From assembly GCA_964637515.1 (NCBI GenBank), contig CAZWUI010000002.1:62001-126000 (forward strand): DNA of 64,000 nucleotides, written 5' to 3'. The position numbers and the translations under genes are program-made. Below are positions 53,364 to 62,314 of the stretch, piece after piece. The notes beneath the pieces are model-generated. The model was not told the origin of the DNA. It saw only the letters and a program-made list of their open reading frames with translations, and searched no databases. This DNA comes from RGIG4097 sp964637515 (lineage in GTDB: Bacteria; Bacillota; Clostridia; Christensenellales; CAG-917). Every line of letters starts with the position of its first letter. Position 1 is the first letter of the stretch.

Positions 53364-53391
53364 ATTATAACATAAAAATTTCTAAACTCAA
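53364..53391 (-). promoter_or_regulatory. Promoter of the phosphoesterase gene, placed for a leaderless mRNA
   Basis: On the minus strand TTGAGT (53391-53386), 16 bp, TATAAT (53369-53364) with an extended TGT, 6 nt, ATG at 53357. Confidence 0.75.
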
Positions 53392-53412
53392 ATAAGTTTA
53401 TTATATTTATAT

Positions 53413-53431
53413 AAAGTTGATTTTTTGGAAT
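53413..53431. repeat. 19-bp direct repeat, right copy
   Basis: Second copy of the sequence at 52337-52355, 1076 bp apart. The sequence is A/T-rich, so chance is not excluded. Confidence 0.7.
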
Positions 53432-53498
53432 TTTGGAATAGAAATAAAAAGCGTGATTATTCTTGTGGGTGGTCGGATGAGTCGGCAACTTTTCTATT

Positions 53499-53538
53499 GC
53501 GGTGAATTTCGTTTTGTTTGAAAAACGAAATTCACCGC
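53499..53538. repeat. Perfect 17-bp stem hairpin
   Basis: GCGGTGAATTTCGTTTT pairs perfectly with its reverse complement across a 6-nt loop. It lies 25 bp past the end of the coat-like gene and upstream of the phosphoesterase promoter. Neither side has a T-run of note, so it may act as a 3' mRNA stabiliser or a weak terminator. Confidence 0.75.
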
Positions 53539-53562
53539 TTTAGAATGTCGAAAACTGTCGGT

Positions 53563-54195
53563 TTACGACGGGAATAACGGCAGATCGAATACTCCTTGGC
53601 ACGCTTCTTGGTTGAATTGAGTGCATTCGGGGATTCTGCAATAGCCGTAGGACGGCACCAAAAGATTGACGTCTGCTACTACTTTAAGTATTACCGTCGT
53701 GCAAGCGGTTATAGAGAAGTCGTTGTCGGTGACAAATGAACCGCTCGGACTTGCCATGTTGACTGACGCTACGAGTTCGGCGGGGAATACGCTTCCGGTA
53801 GGGACGCACATAACGACGTCTTCGGTGATTGAAATCGTACCCGTTCCGCTGCCTGCCGTACCGCTTGCATCGGTATAGTTGATGCGGATAGGAATCGATA
53901 CGGTTGCTTGCACTCTCGATAATCCTTGCCTATCGGCAATCGGGGTGACGGTGAGTGCGGTGATGGTTCCCGTGCTCGACGTTGACGTACCGCTGACGAA
54001 GGTCAGAGGAAGGGTGGGGCTAGCCGGCGTTAAGTCGGTGAGAGTGACTGTGGTTGTTTCGAGGGTTTGTTGAGTCATGCAGGCGTCGAAAACCTTTCTA
54101 ACTTGAACGCAAACTTTTTCGGACAGTCCGTTGATAGGGTTTCCGCTGATGTTCCCGGGACATCTGTCGGTGCTTGAATTGTTGCAAAAAGACAT
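53563..54195 (-). CDS. Cys-containing coat-like protein of clostridial type
   Basis: The start is ATG 54195 behind GGAGG; longer upstream frames are not supported. The 210-residue protein starts MSFCNNSSTDRCPGN, then KVCVQVRKVFDACMTQQ, a long beta-rich Thr/Ser/Val domain, and ends with VPSYGYCRIPEC and a Cys near the end. I recall proteins of this layout as common hypothetical proteins in spore-forming Clostridia, and suspect a spore coat or exosporium role. There is no signal peptide, as expected for coat proteins made in the mother cell. A sigma-K-like promoter upstream would fit. Function is inferred. Confidence 0.7.
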   Translation of the reverse strand: MSFCNNSSTDRCPGNISGNPINGLSEKVCVQVRKVFDACMTQQTLETTTVTLTDLTPASPTLPLTFVSGTSTSSTGTITALTVTPIADRQGLSRVQATVSIPIRINYTDASGTAGSGTGTISITEDVVMCVPTGSVFPAELVASVNMASPSGSFVTDNDFSITACTTVILKVVADVNLLVPSYGYCRIPECTQFNQEACQGVFDLPLFPS

Positions 54196-54222
54196 CTTTT
54201 TACCTCCTTGAATTTGTCGTTG

Positions 54223-54250
54223 TATTTTATGCCTATGGGTTGAGAATGGT
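54223..54250 (-). promoter_or_regulatory. Possible sigma-K-like promoter of the coat-like gene
   Basis: On the minus strand AC (54250-54249), 17 bp, CATAAAATA (54231-54223), matching CATAnnnTA. Short consensus, so weak evidence. Confidence 0.3.
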
Positions 54251-54486
54251 GCGGACGTGGTTGAAAATATTTGATTTTTGGCTTTTTTTCGTCGAATTTT
54301 TGCGAAAAATAGGGTGGTTATACGCATTGTAAACACCGAAAAATCCACTGTTCACAGGGATTATGCAATTCTTTATAAACGAGCAGAGAAGTGTTTTGCA
54401 TATAGTTGACTTGTGAACAATAGCAAAAATCAAAAAATCGCATAAACCCCACTAAATAGTAGCAAAAAAATTTTTTCAAAATCGGG
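54251..54486. other. AT-rich stretch between the coat-like gene and mraZ
   Basis: With the promoters on both sides this gives a 350-bp gap without a gene. I see no ORF or RNA gene in it. Confidence 0.4.
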
Positions 54487-54515
54487 TTGACAATGGTCAA
54501 GCATTGTGATAGACT
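54487..54515 (+). promoter_or_regulatory. Promoter of the dcw cluster
   Basis: TTGACA (54487-54492), 17 bp, TAGACT (54510-54515), with an extended TGA. It precedes mraZ. Confidence 0.82.
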
Positions 54516-54545
54516 AATATCGAAATAAAAAACAAAGGGTAAACT

Positions 54546-55013
54546 ATGCTCGATTTGATGCTCGGTAGCGTCCGCCACCAACTGGACGACAAAGAAAGAT
54601 TTAGGATCCCCGCCAAGTTCCGTCAGACACTTGGTGAGAAAGCCTATATCCTTCCGGGCAGGGAAGTCGGCAAGCAAACCGGGAAATTCTGTCTGTATAT
54701 CGTTTCGGAAAACAGATTTGAAGAAATCTACGAACGTATCAACGATCCTCGCTTATATAGCGGCGGAGAAGACGCTGACAACCTCACGACGTATTTCGGC
54801 TCTATGCAGGACGTCGAGGAAGACGGTCAAGGCAGAATGAAACTCTCACCCAATCTCAGCGCAATGTTGAAAGCGACGAAAGATATCGTCTTCGTCGGCA
54901 AGGGACACTATCTCGAACTGTGGTCGGGGGAAGTGTGGGACGAAAGATTCAACTATCTCAATTCCGAAAACGTCAATCGCGCGCTTGAGAACCTCAGAAA
55001 CCGCGGAGTGTAA
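54546..55013 (+). CDS. mraZ: Transcriptional regulator/cell-division protein MraZ
   Basis: AbrB-like DNA-binding protein of 155 residues that usually represses its own dcw cluster. The repeated family pattern is seen in LDDKERFRIPAKFRQ and DGQGRMKLSPNLS. AAAGGG precedes the ATG. It is the first gene of the cluster, 4 bp before rsmH. MraZ normally binds direct repeats near its promoter; I did not find a convincing set here. Confidence 0.93.
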   Translation: MLDLMLGSVRHQLDDKERFRIPAKFRQTLGEKAYILPGREVGKQTGKFCLYIVSENRFEEIYERINDPRLYSGGEDADNLTTYFGSMQDVEEDGQGRMKLSPNLSAMLKATKDIVFVGKGHYLELWSGEVWDERFNYLNSENVNRALENLRNRGV

Positions 55014-55016
55014 CAA

Positions 55017-55952
55017 ATGGAATTCGTACATATCCCGGTTATGCTCGAAGAGTGCCTGAAAGGACTTGACGTCAAACAAGACGGCATCTACGTGGACGGT
55101 ACGCTTGGCGGTGGGGGACACTCCTTGGAAATCGTCAAGAGGCTCGGAGAGAGCGGACGACTTATTGCAATCGACCGCGACGAAGACGCGCTCCTTGCGG
55201 CAGGGGAAAGGTTGCATGCGTACGCGAACAATATTACGTACGTACACGATGACTTCAAAAATCTTTGTTCGGTGCTCGATCAACTCGGCATTGACGAAGT
55301 GGACGGAATACTTCTCGATCTCGGTGTCAGTTCTTATCAACTCGACAACGCAGAAAGAGGATTCAGTTATATGAAAGACGCTCCGCTCGATATGAGAATG
55401 GATAGGTCGCAATATCTGACCGCATTCAATATCGTGAACGAATACAGCGTCGGGGAAATCACAAAAATACTATACGACTACGGCGAAGAAAAATTCGCAC
55501 CTAGAATAGCGGAAAGGATAGCACTCGTCAGAGAAAAGCAAACCATATCGACAACTCTGCAACTTGCAAAGATAGTCGAAGAATGTTATCCCGCGGCGGT
55601 GAGATGGAAATTCGGTCATCCTGCAAAACGCACGTTCCAAGCGATTAGAATAGCGGTTAACGGGGAATTGACGGCGCTCGAAGAAACGGTCAAGCAAATG
55701 GCACTTCGACTGAAAAAGGGCGGTAGGATAGCGATAATTACATTCCATTCCCTCGAGGATAGAATCGTGAAAAACGCTTTCAAAGAACTCACTCTCTCTT
55801 GCACGTGTCCACCCGACTTCCCGGTGTGCGTATGCGGTAAGAAACAAGAAATAAAACTGATAAATAAAAAACCTATCATTGCTTCGGACGAAGAATTGAA
55901 AATCAACTCTCGTGCCGAAAGCGCAAAACTAAGAATAGCGGAAAAATTATAA
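55017..55952 (+). CDS. rsmH: 16S rRNA m4C1402 methyltransferase
   Basis: SAM-dependent enzyme (MraW) of 311 residues. HIPVMLEECLKGL, YVDGTLGGGGHS, AIDRDEDAL, GILLDLGVSSYQLD and FHSLEDRIVK are family hallmarks. GGAG lies upstream in the mraZ end. It is the conserved second gene of the dcw cluster. Confidence 0.96.
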   Translation: MEFVHIPVMLEECLKGLDVKQDGIYVDGTLGGGGHSLEIVKRLGESGRLIAIDRDEDALLAAGERLHAYANNITYVHDDFKNLCSVLDQLGIDEVDGILLDLGVSSYQLDNAERGFSYMKDAPLDMRMDRSQYLTAFNIVNEYSVGEITKILYDYGEEKFAPRIAERIALVREKQTISTTLQLAKIVEECYPAAVRWKFGHPAKRTFQAIRIAVNGELTALEETVKQMALRLKKGGRIAIITFHSLEDRIVKNAFKELTLSCTCPPDFPVCVCGKKQEIKLINKKPIIASDEELKINSRAESAKLRIAEKL

Positions 55953-55962
55953 GGAGATGACT

Positions 55963-56739
55963 ATGGCTATTACGTTGGACGAATTGCTCGGCATGAATTC
56001 GAAAACCAAAGACGAGGTGACTTACGACAGTTTCCCTCAATTTAATCAATATAACGAAATAAGAAGCGGTAGAGGTCGCACAGTCCGTGCGGACGAAGAA
56101 CAACGTCGCTTCAACGGCTATACTGTTGTCCAAAACAATCCGCGTTCAGAAGAGAATATCAGAGCGTACGAGGCGTCCCGTCCTTACGAACTTCCCAGAA
56201 CGAGCGAATATCAATCCGGTGCGGATAGAGGATTTGAACAAATGCGTCGCAGAGGCGAAGCAAACGTTCGTCCCGCACAAGACTACGGTTATAAAGATTA
56301 TTCTTCCTTTGCTCCTGTCGAAACAAGAGAAAATTCTTTTCACGATTTCGCAAGACAAGATAGCGAAAGACCGTCGGATAGAGAACTCTTCGACAGACTT
56401 TCCGCAAGTTCTGCCATGACCGCTACTCCCTCCGCAAGAGTGGAAGAGCATAGTTATGAAAAAACCAGTTCTTTTGCTCCTGCAAAGAAATCCTACAAGA
56501 GCGAAAGCACCAAAAAAGCACGTCTTAACACCAAAGCGAAAGTGCTTCTCGCAGTTTATTTTGCAGTCATCATTCTCGTTGCGGTGCTTATCATCGTAAA
56601 CGCAGGCAATCTTAATAACGGAACTGCAACCACGCCTTCCTCCTCCATAACCGGCGTGGTGCAGGATTCCGCTGTCAGTCATATTTCGGACGCGTCTTCA
56701 ATAGACTTTGACTATGACGCGGCGTTCAATATCAAGTAA
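55963..56739 (+). CDS. FtsL-position bitopic membrane protein
   Basis: The start is ATG 55963, 6 nt after AAGGAG; ATG 55957 is too close to that site. The 258-residue protein has a long, polar, Arg/Glu/Ser/Tyr-rich cytoplasmic part (about 1-190), one helix near 196-218, and a short outer tail of about 40 residues. Position between rsmH and the class B PBP is that of ftsL, but ordinary FtsL is about 100-120 residues with a short cytoplasmic and a coiled-coil outer part; here the proportions are reversed. So it is a positional, not clear sequence, match. It overlaps the PBP gene by 26 bp. Confidence 0.6.
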   Translation: MAITLDELLGMNSKTKDEVTYDSFPQFNQYNEIRSGRGRTVRADEEQRRFNGYTVVQNNPRSEENIRAYEASRPYELPRTSEYQSGADRGFEQMRRRGEANVRPAQDYGYKDYSSFAPVETRENSFHDFARQDSERPSDRELFDRLSASSAMTATPSARVEEHSYEKTSSFAPAKKSYKSESTKKARLNTKAKVLLAVYFAVIILVAVLIIVNAGNLNNGTATTPSSSITGVVQDSAVSHISDASSIDFDYDAAFNIK

Positions 56740-58507
56740 ACCTTTAATCTTTCATAATCCAAAGAAAAGACTGTTGGCAACCTTAATGCTGATAGTCTTT
56801 TTATTTTGTGCGGTTTTCGTGAAACTGGTATTCGTGATGATAATAGATTCCGCCGACTTACAGAAAAAGGCTATCGGGCAGTGGCTACGCAGCGTGCCTA
56901 CGGATGCGCCCCGCGGGGATATTCTGGACAGAAACGGTGAACCGCTCGCACTGACTGCGACGAGATATAATATCTACGTGCGACCTAATGCGGTCACGGA
57001 TAAAAGTGCGGTTGCAGGGCTGCTTTCGAACGTTTTCGGCTATGATTATGACGAAACTTTGAAGAAAATCTCGAAATCCGCATCGGAAATCACCGTTGCT
57101 ACGAAAGCGACGAAAGAGCAACTGAACGCTCTCTATGATAGCGGATTCGGCGGAATTTATTATTCGGAAGACAATTTGCGATATTATCCATACGGCGACT
57201 TCATGACACAGGTGCTTGGTTTCACAAGTGCGGACGGCATCGGACAGACGGGGATTGAGGCTTATTACGATAAATATCTTAAAGGCGTAAACGGAAAAAT
57301 CTTGACCGAAACCGACCTTGTGGGTAGGGAACTCGGCGGAAGTGATTACTATCTGCCCTACGTCAGGGGTATGAACGTGAATACAACTCTCGACTCAACA
57401 ATTCAACAAATAGTGGAAGGGGCGGTGGATAAGGCGGTCACAACCTATAACCCCAAAAGAGTCGCGTGTATCGTGATGAACTACGAAAACGGTGAGATAC
57501 TTGCCCTTGCGGAATATCCATCTTTCGATTTGAACGCAGTACCGCGCAACGATCTCGAAACCCTTTTTGCAAATTCCAAAAGCACACTCGTATCGACGGT
57601 ATATGAACCGGGATCCACTTTCAAAATTTTGACTTCCGCCGCCGCACTCGACTCGGGCACGATAAGCACGTCAAGGCGGTTTTACTGCCCCGGCTCACGG
57701 GTGGTGGACGGAAAGAAAATCAAATGTTGGCGCACGAAAGGACACGGCTCGATCGACTTTGCGGAAGGAGTTGAAAAGAGTTGCAACTGTGTGTTTATGG
57801 ACTGCGCACTCTCTATGGGTACGGAAAAATTTTACTCATATCTCACAGCTTTCGGACTGAAAAACAGGACGGGCATTGATATGTTGGGGGAAACGTCGGG
57901 GATTTTCATATCTCCTAATCTCGTTAAAAACGTGGACCTTGCTCGTATCGGATTCGGGCAGGCGGTGGCGGTCACTCCTATCGGTATGTTGACCGCGGCA
58001 TCTGCGGTCGTGAACGGCGGATTCAAAGTTTCACCTCATCTCGTTTCGTCGATGAAGGATACTGCGACGGGAACAACAATCGGAACTTCGTTTGAAATCG
58101 GAAACGACAGGATAGTGTCCAAAGAAACTTCGGATAAGATGAGAATTTTGCTTGAAAGGGTGGTCAGTCAGGGAAGCGGTAAGGGCGCAGGCGTGAACGG
58201 CTATCAAATCGCGGGCAAGACGGGCACTGCACAAAAATACGAAAACGGCGGTATTGCAAGGGGGAAATATATCTCGTCATTTCTCGGGTTTTCTCTTGAG
58301 GGGAGCGCACCGTACGGAGTGTTGATGATAGTGGACGAACCGCAAGGCTCGGTTTATTACGGCTCACTTGTGGCGGCACCTTTGGTGGGGGATATATTCA
58401 AGGGAATATTTTCCTATCTCGACGTGCCAAAATCCACCGCAAGCGAAGTGGAAAACACATTCAATCCGTCAGACGTCGAAGATTACGTGGATATTGCGGA
58501 AGATTGA
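56714..58507 (+). CDS. ftsI: Class B penicillin-binding protein (FtsI/SpoVD-like)
   Basis: Peptidoglycan transpeptidase with one N-terminal helix (about 18-45), a dimerisation domain (RGDILDRNGEPLA) and the catalytic domain: SxxK in GSTFKI, SxN in KSCNCV and KTG in AGKTGTAQ. Length about 597 residues. It lacks the C-terminal PASTA domains usual in SpoVD, so septal FtsI is preferred. The start is uncertain between TTG 56708 and ATG 56714; neither has a strong site, and translation may be coupled to the overlapping upstream gene. Confidence 0.9.
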   Translation: MTRRSISSKPLIFHNPKKRLLATLMLIVFLFCAVFVKLVFVMIIDSADLQKKAIGQWLRSVPTDAPRGDILDRNGEPLALTATRYNIYVRPNAVTDKSAVAGLLSNVFGYDYDETLKKISKSASEITVATKATKEQLNALYDSGFGGIYYSEDNLRYYPYGDFMTQVLGFTSADGIGQTGIEAYYDKYLKGVNGKILTETDLVGRELGGSDYYLPYVRGMNVNTTLDSTIQQIVEGAVDKAVTTYNPKRVACIVMNYENGEILALAEYPSFDLNAVPRNDLETLFANSKSTLVSTVYEPGSTFKILTSAAALDSGTISTSRRFYCPGSRVVDGKKIKCWRTKGHGSIDFAEGVEKSCNCVFMDCALSMGTEKFYSYLTAFGLKNRTGIDMLGETSGIFISPNLVKNVDLARIGFGQAVAVTPIGMLTAASAVVNGGFKVSPHLVSSMKDTATGTTIGTSFEIGNDRIVSKETSDKMRILLERVVSQGSGKGAGVNGYQIAGKTGTAQKYENGGIARGKYISSFLGFSLEGSAPYGVLMIVDEPQGSVYYGSLVAAPLVGDIFKGIFSYLDVPKSTASEVENTFNPSDVEDYVDIAED

Positions 58508-58543
58508 AAATATTTTCCGTTTGCGTCTAATTTCGCCCACCCG

Positions 58544-58572
58544 TTGACGAGAGCGATTACACTTATTAAAAT
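58544..58572 (+). promoter_or_regulatory. Internal dcw promoter before murE
   Basis: TTGACG (58544-58549), 17 bp, TAAAAT (58567-58572). The -10 box sits in the centre of the palindrome ACACTTATT-AA-AATAAGTGT (58560-58579), a possible operator. Confidence 0.65.
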
Positions 58573-58602
58573 AAGTGTATCAAACCTTCGGAGGACGTAT
58601 AT

Positions 58603-60036
58603 ATGACGCTCGAAAAGTTACTCGAAGGGATAAAAGTTTTAAGCACTAATGAAGATCTCAATAGGGATATTAAGGATATTAAAATCAACTCGAAAACCGT
58701 TGACGACGGGGACGTATTCGTGTGTATGCAAGGGGCGCGGGACGACGGAAATCTGCACCTTGACGAAATCGATAAAGACTTCGTCGCAATCACCGAAAAG
58801 CAGCCCGAAAAAGGGAAGTACGTTGTTGTCGAAGACGCAAGAAAAGCGTATGCGCTGTTGTCGTACAACTACTTTTCGAAACCGCTCGAGGGTATGAAAT
58901 TTGTGACGGTTGTCGGCACAAACGGCAAGACTTCGACTGCGCATTACGTCAATTCAATCCTTGCGCATTGCGGATTCAAAACCGGACTCATTGGCACCGA
59001 AGGACATTTCATACTCGGCGAAAAGGTGTCCGTGTCACTCACTACTCCCGACCCGTATGAGATGAATTCATTGCTATTCAAGATGAGAGCGAAAGGGGTG
59101 GAAGTCGTGGTGTCCGAAGTGAGCGCGCATGCAGTCTATCTCAAAAAAACTTACGGACTCAAAGCGGACGTTGCGATTTTCACGAATATATCCCGTGACC
59201 ATCTCGATTATTTCAAAGATTACGCGACCTATGAAAGCGTAAAACTTTCCTATTTCTCTCCGACCTACGTCAAGACGGCAATCGTCAATATCGACGACGA
59301 AGCGGGGCGCAAACTCGCAAAAAGATTGGAGGGCGGAAAGGACGTTTCCCTTGTGACTTACGGATTATATAATCCTGCGGATTGTTTTGCTATTGACCTT
59401 GACGAAAACGTGGACGGAATAAAATTCGTTGCAAATCTTTTCGATGAGATAGTGGACGTGCGCTCCGCACTATACGGTGAGTTCAATGCATACAACCTAC
59501 TTGCCGCTATGACCGCTTGCGCATATCTTGGAGTAGGTGCGGAAAATCTTGCGACCGCTGTGCGAAAGGTGCGCAACGTAAAAGGCAGATTCAGTGTTTT
59601 ACGTGCGGAAAAAGGGAGCATAATCATTGATTATGCGCACACACCCGACGGACTTGAAAAGTTGTTGTCCACCGCAAGAACGATAACAAAATCCCGACTT
59701 ATCACCGTTTTCGGTTGCGGCGGAGAAAGGGATAGGGGTAAGCGTGCACTTATGGCGCAGGTGGCGGAGAGATATAGCGACTTCACGGTTGTGACGTCCG
59801 ATAATCCGAGATATGAAAACCCCGACCGTATTATTGCGGACGTCGAAGTCGGATTTCAGGGCAAAAACTATAAATGCATACTCGACAGAACGGAAGCGAT
59901 TTCCTTTGCGGTGAGCGAAATGCTCGAAGGGGATACCGTCGTCATTGCGGGGAAAGGCAACGAAGAGTATTTTGAAATCAAAGGACGGAAGTTGCCGTAT
60001 AGCGATTTCGACGTGGCAAGAAGGTTGGCAAGATGA
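58603..60036 (+). CDS. murE: UDP-MurNAc-L-Ala-D-Glu:meso-diaminopimelate ligase
   Basis: Mur ligase of 477 residues adding the third stem residue. Walker-type VVGTNGKTSTAH, TTPDPYEMN, YAHTPDGLEKLL and SDNPRYENP. DNPR is the motif of diaminopimelate-specific MurE; Lys-type enzymes differ there, so the cell wall is probably meso-DAP. GGAGG precedes the ATG. mraY overlaps its stop by ATGA. Confidence 0.94.
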   Translation: MTLEKLLEGIKVLSTNEDLNRDIKDIKINSKTVDDGDVFVCMQGARDDGNLHLDEIDKDFVAITEKQPEKGKYVVVEDARKAYALLSYNYFSKPLEGMKFVTVVGTNGKTSTAHYVNSILAHCGFKTGLIGTEGHFILGEKVSVSLTTPDPYEMNSLLFKMRAKGVEVVVSEVSAHAVYLKKTYGLKADVAIFTNISRDHLDYFKDYATYESVKLSYFSPTYVKTAIVNIDDEAGRKLAKRLEGGKDVSLVTYGLYNPADCFAIDLDENVDGIKFVANLFDEIVDVRSALYGEFNAYNLLAAMTACAYLGVGAENLATAVRKVRNVKGRFSVLRAEKGSIIIDYAHTPDGLEKLLSTARTITKSRLITVFGCGGERDRGKRALMAQVAERYSDFTVVTSDNPRYENPDRIIADVEVGFQGKNYKCILDRTEAISFAVSEMLEGDTVVIAGKGNEEYFEIKGRKLPYSDFDVARRLAR

Positions 60037-61019
60037 CGGCAATCCAAAAAATCGCACTGTATTTTACGGTGTCCGCAGTTTTGACTTTGCTCGTCATGCC
60101 GCCACTTATCAAACTGTTGAAAAAGGTCAAAGCGGGGCAAAACATACTCGGCTACGTCGTACAACACGAAAGCAAGGCGGGCACACCTACTATGGGCGGA
60201 GTGGTTTTCGCTCTGCCCGTGGTGATTTTTGCGCTTGTTGAGCGCACTCCGCTTGCGCTCGTTGCGATGAGTATGATTATCGGATTCGGGGCGCTTGGGT
60301 TTCTTGACGACTTCATCAAAATTCGTTTCAATCGCAATCTCGGTCTGAAAGCGTATCAAAAGATTATCGGACAGGTCGGACTATCGGTGATAGTCGGCGT
60401 TTTCGTCTACAAGTCGGGGCTTGTCGGGAGTGAAATCAACTTGCCGTATCTCTCGCCTATCGACTTGAAATGGGGGATAATTCCTTTTGTTGCATTCACC
60501 TTCATCGCTACCACAAATTCCGTCAATCTAACCGACGGACTGGACGGACTTGCGGGGACGACTTGCCTTGGATATTTTCTCATCGTAGGAGTTGCGACTT
60601 TTCTTCAATTTTCAAAAACGGACGGGGAGTTGCAAGACAATTTGTTTTCACTCGTCGCACTGTGTGCGGTGCTTGTCGGGGCTCTATCCGCATATCTCGT
60701 TTTCAACTCGTCGCCCGCCCGCGTATTCATGGGAGATACGGGCTCTCTTGCACTCGGCGGTGCGGTTGCGTCTGTTGCGGTGCTTGCGAAAAATCCCGTT
60801 TTTATTCTCACTTCAGGCATAATGTTCGTATGGTCGAGCATAAGTGTTATTGTGCAGGTTATCTCGTTCAAGTCAACGGGGAAGAGGGTTTTCAAAATGT
60901 CCCCCTTTCATCATCATCTCGAAATGTGCGGAATGAGCGAAACGAAAATCTGCGCAATATATTTAGTTGCTACGTTAATCGGCGGAGCGGTAACGCTCGT
61001 GCTTGGGGAGGGAATATGA
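60033..61019 (+). CDS. mraY: Phospho-MurNAc-pentapeptide transferase
   Basis: Integral membrane enzyme making lipid I, 328 residues with about ten helices. AGTPTMGGVVF, FLDDFIKI (paired Asp), TTNSVNLTDGLDGLA and FMGDTGSLALGG with the catalytic Asp, then FKMSPFHHHLE. All the conserved loops are intact. It overlaps murE and murD by 4 nt each. Confidence 0.97.
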   Translation: MTAIQKIALYFTVSAVLTLLVMPPLIKLLKKVKAGQNILGYVVQHESKAGTPTMGGVVFALPVVIFALVERTPLALVAMSMIIGFGALGFLDDFIKIRFNRNLGLKAYQKIIGQVGLSVIVGVFVYKSGLVGSEINLPYLSPIDLKWGIIPFVAFTFIATTNSVNLTDGLDGLAGTTCLGYFLIVGVATFLQFSKTDGELQDNLFSLVALCAVLVGALSAYLVFNSSPARVFMGDTGSLALGGAVASVAVLAKNPVFILTSGIMFVWSSISVIVQVISFKSTGKRVFKMSPFHHHLEMCGMSETKICAIYLVATLIGGAVTLVLGEGI

Positions 61020-62314
61020 ATTTGCTCGGCAAAAACGTCGTCATCTACGGCGGTGGTGTTAGCGGTCTATCCGCATACGACCTTGTGAAATCGAAGGGCG
61101 GTCGCGCGATAATCTACGACGACAATCCGTGCGTTATGCACGCAACTTCGTCGGTGGGAGTTTTCTCGTCTGCGGATATTATCGTGTTGAGTCCCGGAGT
61201 GGAGCAGGGAAAGGACTTCATTCTCGATGCAAAACTCGAAGGGAAAACCGTAGTCGGTGAACTTGAACTTGCATCTGCATTTTGCGATGCGGAAATCATT
61301 GCCGTAACCGGCACAAACGGAAAGACGACGACTGTCAATCTCATCAATCATATTCTGCGCACTGCGGGGACTTTTTCGCACGTAGCGGGAAACGTGGGCG
61401 TTGCGTTTTCATCCGTATGCGACAACTTCGACTCAACCGAAACCGTAGTCGTGGAAGCGTCCAGTTTTCAACTTGAAAGCACGATCAAATTTGCGCCCGA
61501 CGTGGCGGTGCTTTTGAATATCACTCCCGACCATATCGACCGCCATAAGACTTTTGACAAGTACGTTTCGGCAAAATCAAATATCTTCATTAGGCAGAGC
61601 GAGTGCGACAAGATAGTCTACAATGCAGACGACGAAGTTATCCTTTCTCTCGTGCCGTATATGAATGCGGAAAAGATACCGTTCAGTGTGAAAAATCCGA
61701 CTTGCGGAGCGTATATATCCGACGGTTTCATTTGCTACAAAGGTTTGCCCGTCATCGACGTCGGCGAGATAGACTTGAAGGGCAGGGAAATTGAAAACGC
61801 TCTTGCCGCAACCGCCGTCGCAATGTCGAAAGGGGTGAGCGTATATACCGTTGCATCCGCACTGACAAGTTTTCGTCGTCCGCGGTTTAGGAGAGAAAGA
61901 GTCGCGCTCATCGACGGAGTGTCCGTGTTCAACGACAGCAAAGCGACCAACGTCGGTGCAACTTTGTCCGCAGTCGAAAGTCTTGACGGAAAGGGCATCG
62001 TGATTATGGGCGGTGCGAAAAAAGAGGAAAATTTCGATTTGATTTTCGGCGGTGCGAGCGGGAATATCGCAGGGGTTGTCGTGGTCGGTGAAAACGAAAA
62101 GGAAATCACCGAAAGCATGGATAAGTACGGTTATAAAAACTACGAAGTCGCTTGCGACCTTGACGACGCAGTCAAAAAAGGGTTGAATATGGCGAAAACT
62201 CACGGTGTAAACAACTTATTGTTTTCCCCCGCAAGCAAGAGTTTTGACAAGTACGCAAATTTTGAAGAGCGCGGAAAAGCGTTTGAAAAAGTCCTGTCCC
62301 GTTTAGATGATTAA
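61016..62314 (+). CDS. murD: UDP-N-acetylmuramoylalanine--D-glutamate ligase
   Basis: Mur ligase adding D-Glu, 432 residues. The start is ATG 61016 with GGGGAGGG upstream; the frame is open far upstream but that part is only a shadow of mraY. VIYGGGVSGLSA, VLSPGV, VTGTNGKTTTVN, GNVGVAF, EASSFQLE, NITPDHIDRH and FNDSKATN are family motifs. It overlaps ftsW by 8 nt. Confidence 0.95.
   Translation: MNLLGKNVVIYGGGVSGLSAYDLVKSKGGRAIIYDDNPCVMHATSSVGVFSSADIIVLSPGVEQGKDFILDAKLEGKTVVGELELASAFCDAEIIAVTGTNGKTTTVNLINHILRTAGTFSHVAGNVGVAFSSVCDNFDSTETVVVEASSFQLESTIKFAPDVAVLLNITPDHIDRHKTFDKYVSAKSNIFIRQSECDKIVYNADDEVILSLVPYMNAEKIPFSVKNPTCGAYISDGFICYKGLPVIDVGEIDLKGREIENALAATAVAMSKGVSVYTVASALTSFRRPRFRRERVALIDGVSVFNDSKATNVGATLSAVESLDGKGIVIMGGAKKEENFDLIFGGASGNIAGVVVVGENEKEITESMDKYGYKNYEVACDLDDAVKKGLNMAKTHGVNNLLFSPASKSFDKYANFEERGKAFEKVLSRLDD

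Noticed and set aside
56714..58507. SpoVD sporulation PBP
   Set aside because: No PASTA domain at the C-terminus; septal FtsI is the simpler call.
60470..61015. Upstream extension of murD
   Set aside because: The frame is open within mraY by chance; the ribosome binding site and family alignment place the start at 61016.
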